64,000 nt of DNA, taken from assembly GCA_963854835.1 (NCBI GenBank), contig OY978529.1, forward strand, positions 33,786,055-33,850,054, in the 5' to 3' direction. This DNA comes from Megamerina dolium (lineage: Eukaryota > Arthropoda > Insecta > Diptera > Megamerinidae). Positions within the stretch are counted from its first letter, which is position 1, and every line of letters starts with the position of its first letter. Of this stretch, positions 59,621-64,000 are shown one piece after another. Position numbers and translations under genes: made by a program. The notes beneath the pieces are model-generated. The model saw only the letters and a program-made list of their open reading frames with translations, was not told the DNA's origin and did not search any database.

Positions 59621-60686
59621 AAAAGTTCACATTTTCGCAGCACACAGAAAATATGCTGTTTACACTTCAGCGAAATGACAGATACTGAGATAGAAAGCTT
59701 AATGATGACACTGCAAAATGACGGTGTTGCCAGATAAAGCAATGGAATAATAATTTCTTCACACAATCAAGAAATGAATATCACCTTGCCGTCCAACCTT
59801 TCCGCATACAAATCGAAAATGTAAATTATAGAAATTGATCAACCGTTCAGCCGTGTGTTGTCTTGGTGGAAGAATAAATTCTTCTTGGACAAATTTGTTT
59901 ATAATTTCTAAACTGAACTGGTATTAAAAATACCTAATACTCTACCTTATATTGATTGTCCTCATTTTCAAGGAGTAAATGTCGCAACCATTGCTGATCG
60001 CTTTTACCGTGTTCGCCTCCCGCGATACTACGAATGATGTTGCAAGAACTTATTGACCCACCCTCATAGTTATTTCTATAAAGTAAGTCTGTTATTACCT
60101 GTAGGTGCTTAGTTCTACAATACTCATTTTGTTTTCAATCAATTAACATTTAATATTAGGTTTACTCTTTTTTTTTTTCTTTTTTGCTTTGTACATTCCA
60201 TTATGTAGACACTTTGTAACGTGTGTAGCAGGTGGTCAATAAATACTTACTCGTTGTATTATATAATCATAAATAATGATAATAATAATTGTTGTTGTTA
60301 TTGTTGTTAGTGTTGTTGTAATGGATTTTAATGATTACAGGTTTGGCTGAAACCATGCGTACTTACATATGTACATATTTTAGTGATGCACTATATAATA
60401 GGGCAGAAGAAAATAAATCTCCAATGTTTTCAAAATAGTTATTTATTCTTGAAATTTGAATAAATTTTCATGAATTCTTATATTTTGAATGGAAATTCGT
60501 TTAAACTCATTTTCAAGATATATTACTGTGGGCCAAACATATCGGAATAATTGAATTTAATTGGCGTTGTTATAACAAATGCCTTAATTTTTAAGTTGTG
60601 TTAAATTTCACCACATTATCTTCATTTCTTAAATAGTTGTGCTTGTGTTTTGCGAACAACCACATGTGAGTTTTTCGGTTTTTTAC
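59621..60686. other. AT-rich spacer, no gene seen
   Basis: TTG/TTA repeats near 60288-60318 and poly-T near 60168-60184. Confidence 0.55.
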
Positions 60687-60945
60687 AATGTCTAAAATTG
60701 CTCAAATTTCATTAAAGTTTGTGCGCGTAATAAAATTTCTGCAGCCGAAACCTTAAGAATGTTGCAAAAAGCCTTCAGGGAACAGAATCTATCGAAAATA
60801 CAGGCGTTGAAGACGCAAAACATACCGGACAACCAATCACATCAACCCATGAACAACACGTCGATCAAATCAAAGAATTGATGCTCGAAAATCGTCGATT
60901 GACAGTTAGAGACTTTATGGGTATTGTTGGAATTGGGGAATCTAA
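60687..60945 (+). pseudogene. Mariner transposase N-terminal fragment
   Basis: Plus strand: KFCARNKISAAETLRMLQKAF, then after a frame change GRESIENTGVEDAKHTGQP and HVDQIKELMLENRRLTVRDF. These are the two helix-turn-helix parts and the connecting GRxS box of a mariner DNA-binding domain. The family differs from the other copies. The catalytic domain is absent. Confidence 0.8.
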
Positions 60946-61799
60946 TTAATTAATTTTAGACAATACCAATTATCTCTTAGGTTGTCATCCACTTTTCAAA
61001 TAATAATAATATGGTACACTTCTTATTCTTAAAGTTTTTTTTTTGCTATACTTTTAGACGCTGAATAATTTGATCCGCCCTTATGTATTACATATGTATA
61101 TATACTGTATTTATATGAGCATACATAGTGCATTACATATTTTGATGTATTGCGGTTTAGAGTGGCTTTTAGTAGATGTTTGATAAAATCAATGTTCAAC
61201 CGTCAAATGAAAATATATTGTAATAGTACTCATTCATTCACTTAGTCATTCACCACAAACATGTACAACATATCTATGTATTTATGTAATTATATTGTAC
61301 TATAAATTTACCTTATATACATACGTAGGAAGTGTTCAGATCAATCAGATATAAATTTATGCAAATAACGAAAAATATTATCAAGTTAAGAAGATATTTC
61401 CTCATATAATTATTCTTACAAATTTTTTAAGTAGAATTAGAAATATACTACACATGTATAATGAAGTGTAAACACTTTGAGGATGCAGATTTTTGTTTTG
61501 AAGAAATACACGACTGGCAAAATTTTTAAAATTTATTGAAAGAAATCCTACTTTATTGATTGGTCAACGGCAACGAACGGCAGTACCATAGTAACATCAC
61601 TTTTCTGAGCTTTGTCACATAGTTTTTTTTTTAAGATTTTCTAGGACAATTTCTATTTTTTTATATTAAATTTATCTCAGCTGAAGTTCGAACTCAATAC
61701 CCACGAATTATGCGCAGACCAATTTATTAAGCAACTTAGCCAACCTCATCATTAATTTGATTGTGAGCCAGTCCCCATTATTATTTGTCCTTAAATTTG
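60946..61799. other. AT-rich spacer, no gene seen
   Basis: No recognised feature. Confidence 0.55.
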
Positions 61800-61975
61800 T
61801 TACGAATGACCAGTAAAAGTTAAAATGTATCAAATTCTGTATTCTGTATTCTTAGTGATTCTAAAAGCAAATTCGGGTATTCCTGATGTACAGTAATCTG
61901 CATATAATAGAATTATATGAGTGAGCCCAGGGGGTTAAAATATAAATAATTTTTATTCGCGGTAATTCTAAAGTC
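61800..61975 (+). repeat. Third tandem family (about 60-100 bp units), left part
   Basis: Units start with GTTAAAAT(G)TAT and contain 'attctaaa.gcaaatt', 'cctgatgtacagtaatct' and 'aattatatgagtgagcc'. The array is split by the LINE at 61976 and resumes at 63623. Confidence 0.6.
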
Positions 61976-63576
61976 CAGATGTCCAGAGTGTACTGAGCCT
62001 ATGGAGGGAACACTTCTCCACGTTAGTGAATGGTGATGCTACGAACAATTCCGCCAGTGGAGGAGATTGCCCAATAACCCCAATTACAGATGATGGTGTT
62101 GATGTTCCACCACCCGACTATGACAAGGTTGAAACGGCCATTTTAAGGCTGAAGAACAACAAAGCTGCAGGTGCTGATGACCTGCCTGCCGAGTTGTTTA
62201 AGACCAGAGGCGATGAGCTGCTCACCCGCATGCACCAGCTCATAAGCAGAATATGGTCGGATGAAAGCATGCCTGATGATTGGAGGCTCAGTCTTCTCTG
62301 TCCTGTACATAAAAAAGGAGACCCCACAATTTGCGCCAACTACCGTGGAATAAGTCTCCTGAGCATCGCATACAAGGTTCTATCGAGCGTACTGTGTGAA
62401 AGGTTGAAGCCTATGCTCAGCAACCTGATTGGACCTTATCAGTGTGGCTTCAGACCTGGTAAATCCACCATCGACCAGATTTTCACATTGCGCCAAATCC
62501 TGGAGAAGAACCAAGAAAAACAGATCGACACACACAACCTATTTGTTGATTATAAAGCCGCTTTCGACAGTCCGGTAAGGGATTACCTCTACGCAACAAT
62601 GTCTGAGTTCGGTATTCCTACAAAGCTCATTCGACTTTGTAGAATGACACTGCATAACTCCCGTTGTGCAGTGAAAATTGGGAAGGACCTCTCTGCACCG
62701 TTTAATACCGAACGGGGGTTCAGACAAGGTGATTCGTTATCGTGCGACTTCTTCAATTTTATTATGGAGAAAATAATACGAGCTGCTGATCTTCGACATA
62801 ATGGCACTATCTTCAACAAAAGTGTCATGCTGTTAGCGTATGCCGACAATATTGACATAATCGGCATGAACACGCGAGCAGTCAGTGCAGCATTCTCAGA
62901 GTTAGAAAGAGAGTAGCGTCGGATGGGTCTTACGGTGAACGAGGGCAAGACGAAGTATCTAGTGTCAACAAACAAAGAGTCCCGGCATTTTGGACAGCAC
63001 GTCACTGTTGACAACTACGCTTTTGAAGTAGTAAGAGACTTTGTCTATCTTGGAACCAGCATTAACAGCAGTAATGACGTCAGCTTGGAGATCATGCGTA
63101 GGATAACTCTTGCTAACAGGTGTTACTTTGGGCTGAGTAAGCAATTGAGGAGTCGATCCCTCTCTCGAAGAACGAATGGCGCTGAAGCCTGGACAATTTC
63201 CACCTCGGATGAGCGAATGCTTGGAGTTTTCGAGAGAAAAGTCTTACGCAAGATCTTTGGACCTATTTGCGTTGGTGGCGAGTACCGAATAAGGTACAAC
63301 CATGAGCTGTACGAGCTGTATGCCGATATTGACATAGTAAAGCGCATCAAAATCCAGAGGCTGCGCTGGCTAGGTCATGTCGAGCGAATGGAAGAACACG
63401 CTCCAGCTAAGAAGGTGTTATATTCGGAACCCGCTGGGGGATGACGCAGAAGAGGAAGACCAAACCTCCGGTGGAAAGACCAAGTACTGGAGAACCTGAC
63501 GGCGCTTGGAATTTCTAACTGGCGCCAGCTAGCGAAGAACAGAGATGGCTGGCGAAGTATATTATTTTCGGCCTAA
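61976..63576 (+). pseudogene. LINE reverse transcriptase and C-terminal domain
   Basis: Encodes the C-terminal two thirds of a LINE polyprotein that copies its own RNA at the target site. One frame runs from the 5' junction (SLWREHFSTLVNGD) to TAG at 62914-62916. RT motifs in order are NNKAAGADDLPAEL, SLLCPVHKKGDPTICANYRG, YQCGFRPGKSTIDQIF, FVDYKAAFD (catalytic Asp), GFRQGDSLS and LLAYADNID. The last should be YADD, so the second catalytic Asp of that box is Asn here. After the TAG the same frame continues with GLTVNEGKTKYLVS, DFVYLGTSIN, FERKVLRKIFGPICVGGEYR and RLRWLGHVERMEEHAPAKK. A TGA stands at 63442-63444, then RRGRPNLRWKDQV and the natural stop at 63574-63576. An in-frame deletion near 63176 removes about 15 residues present at 31.9 kb. 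The RTE-like assignment is from motifs and the repeat tail. Confidence 0.9.
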
Positions 63577-63622
63577 ATCGATATTCGGTTGTTATGGCCA
63601 CATAAGTAAGTAAATAAGTAAG
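61976..63622 (+). mobile_element. RTE-like LINE, 5'-truncated, with 13-bp target duplication
   Basis: 1,647 bp flanked by TAATTCTAAAGTC at 61963-61975 and 63623-63635, a perfect 13-bp duplication. The 3' end is a (TAAG)n-type tail after 'gttgttatggccaca'. It begins abruptly inside the linker between endonuclease and reverse transcriptase (compare the 12.2-13.0 kb copy), as expected for incomplete reverse transcription. It is the longest copy of the family in the window. Confidence 0.93.
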
Positions 63623-63860
63623 TAATTCTAAAGTCAAATTTAGCCGTTCCTAATGTCCAGTAGTCTACAATAAAGTTATATGTGTGACCAAAGAGGGTTA
63701 AAATGTATAGAATTCCGCGGTTAGATGTTGCTGAATTATATGAGTGACCACTGAGAGTTAAAATATTTATAATTTTTCATCGTGGTTGTTCTAAAATCAA
63801 ATTGACAATCTTTCTGTGTTCAGTAATCTATTGCTAAATTTTAAGGGAACCAATTTTTTG
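63623..63860 (+). repeat. Third tandem family, right part
   Basis: Resumes after the LINE with 'aaatttagccgttcctaatgtccagtagtct', GTTAAAATGTAT, 'gaattatatgagtgaccactgagag', GTTAAAATATTTAT, 'ctgtgttcagtaatct'. About two and a half units. Confidence 0.6.
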
Positions 63861-64000
63861 GACGACGTTTAATCGCTGTCAGATGTTGCCAGATACAAAA
63901 ACAAATTCGAGATATTTAGTCGGAAATGGTAAAATTTGAATCATCGCATGGAAAGCAATGCTGATGTTTAGCCTCAACTTGAACAGAACCCCATTACTCT
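63861..64000. other. Spacer to the window edge
   Basis: Nothing recognised. Confidence 0.5.

Overview
The window looks like non-coding, transposon-rich nuclear DNA of a higher fly (Diptera). A tephritid-type fruit fly is the most likely source, but that is an inference from the mix of elements and not from a diagnostic gene. The DNA is AT-rich with many short A/T runs and microsatellites. I found no exon of a host gene, rRNA gene, functional tRNA gene or CRISPR array. Every stretch with recognisable protein similarity belongs to a transposable element, and all are broken, so the window is intergenic or the inside of a very long intron.

Layout. 0.3-0.9 kb: a tandemly repeated piece that looks like a Tc1-type transposase C-terminus. 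3.2-6.4 kb: an array of a degenerate 100-170 bp repeat, a tRNA-headed SINE and a complete-ended mariner. 10-14.5 kb: the same repeat split by a SINE with an 11-bp target duplication, a LINE fragment, a SINE tail and a DD41D mariner-like element. 18-20 kb: the repeat again, split by a 1.24-kb mariner. 25 kb: a LINE RNase H fragment. 26.4-32.7 kb: SINE, repeat array, a DINE-1/Helentron-like element, another tandem family, and a TTAA-flanked MITE carrying a truncated LINE. 34.4-36.2 kb: an old mariner split by a LINE tail, then a direct-repeat pair. 38.1-38.8 kb: a second TTAA MITE. 41-46.7 kb: mariner and LINE relics and a second DINE-1-like element. 49-53.7 kb: two more arrays of the dispersed repeat, the last inverted. 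55-61 kb: four mariner relics. 62-63.6 kb: a 5'-truncated LINE with a long reverse-transcriptase frame and a perfect 13-bp target duplication.

How the parts relate. Autonomous-type sequences (mariners, an RTE-like LINE, a second LINE with RNase H) lie beside non-autonomous ones (SINE, TTAA MITEs, DINE-1-like). Several insertions are nested, which gives relative ages: the dispersed repeat, the TTAA MITE and the 34-kb mariner are older than what sits inside them. The RTE-like LINE family has at least seven pieces here, several near-identical where they overlap. The least familiar component is the dispersed degenerate tandem repeat, found at eight loci and covering about 6 kb.
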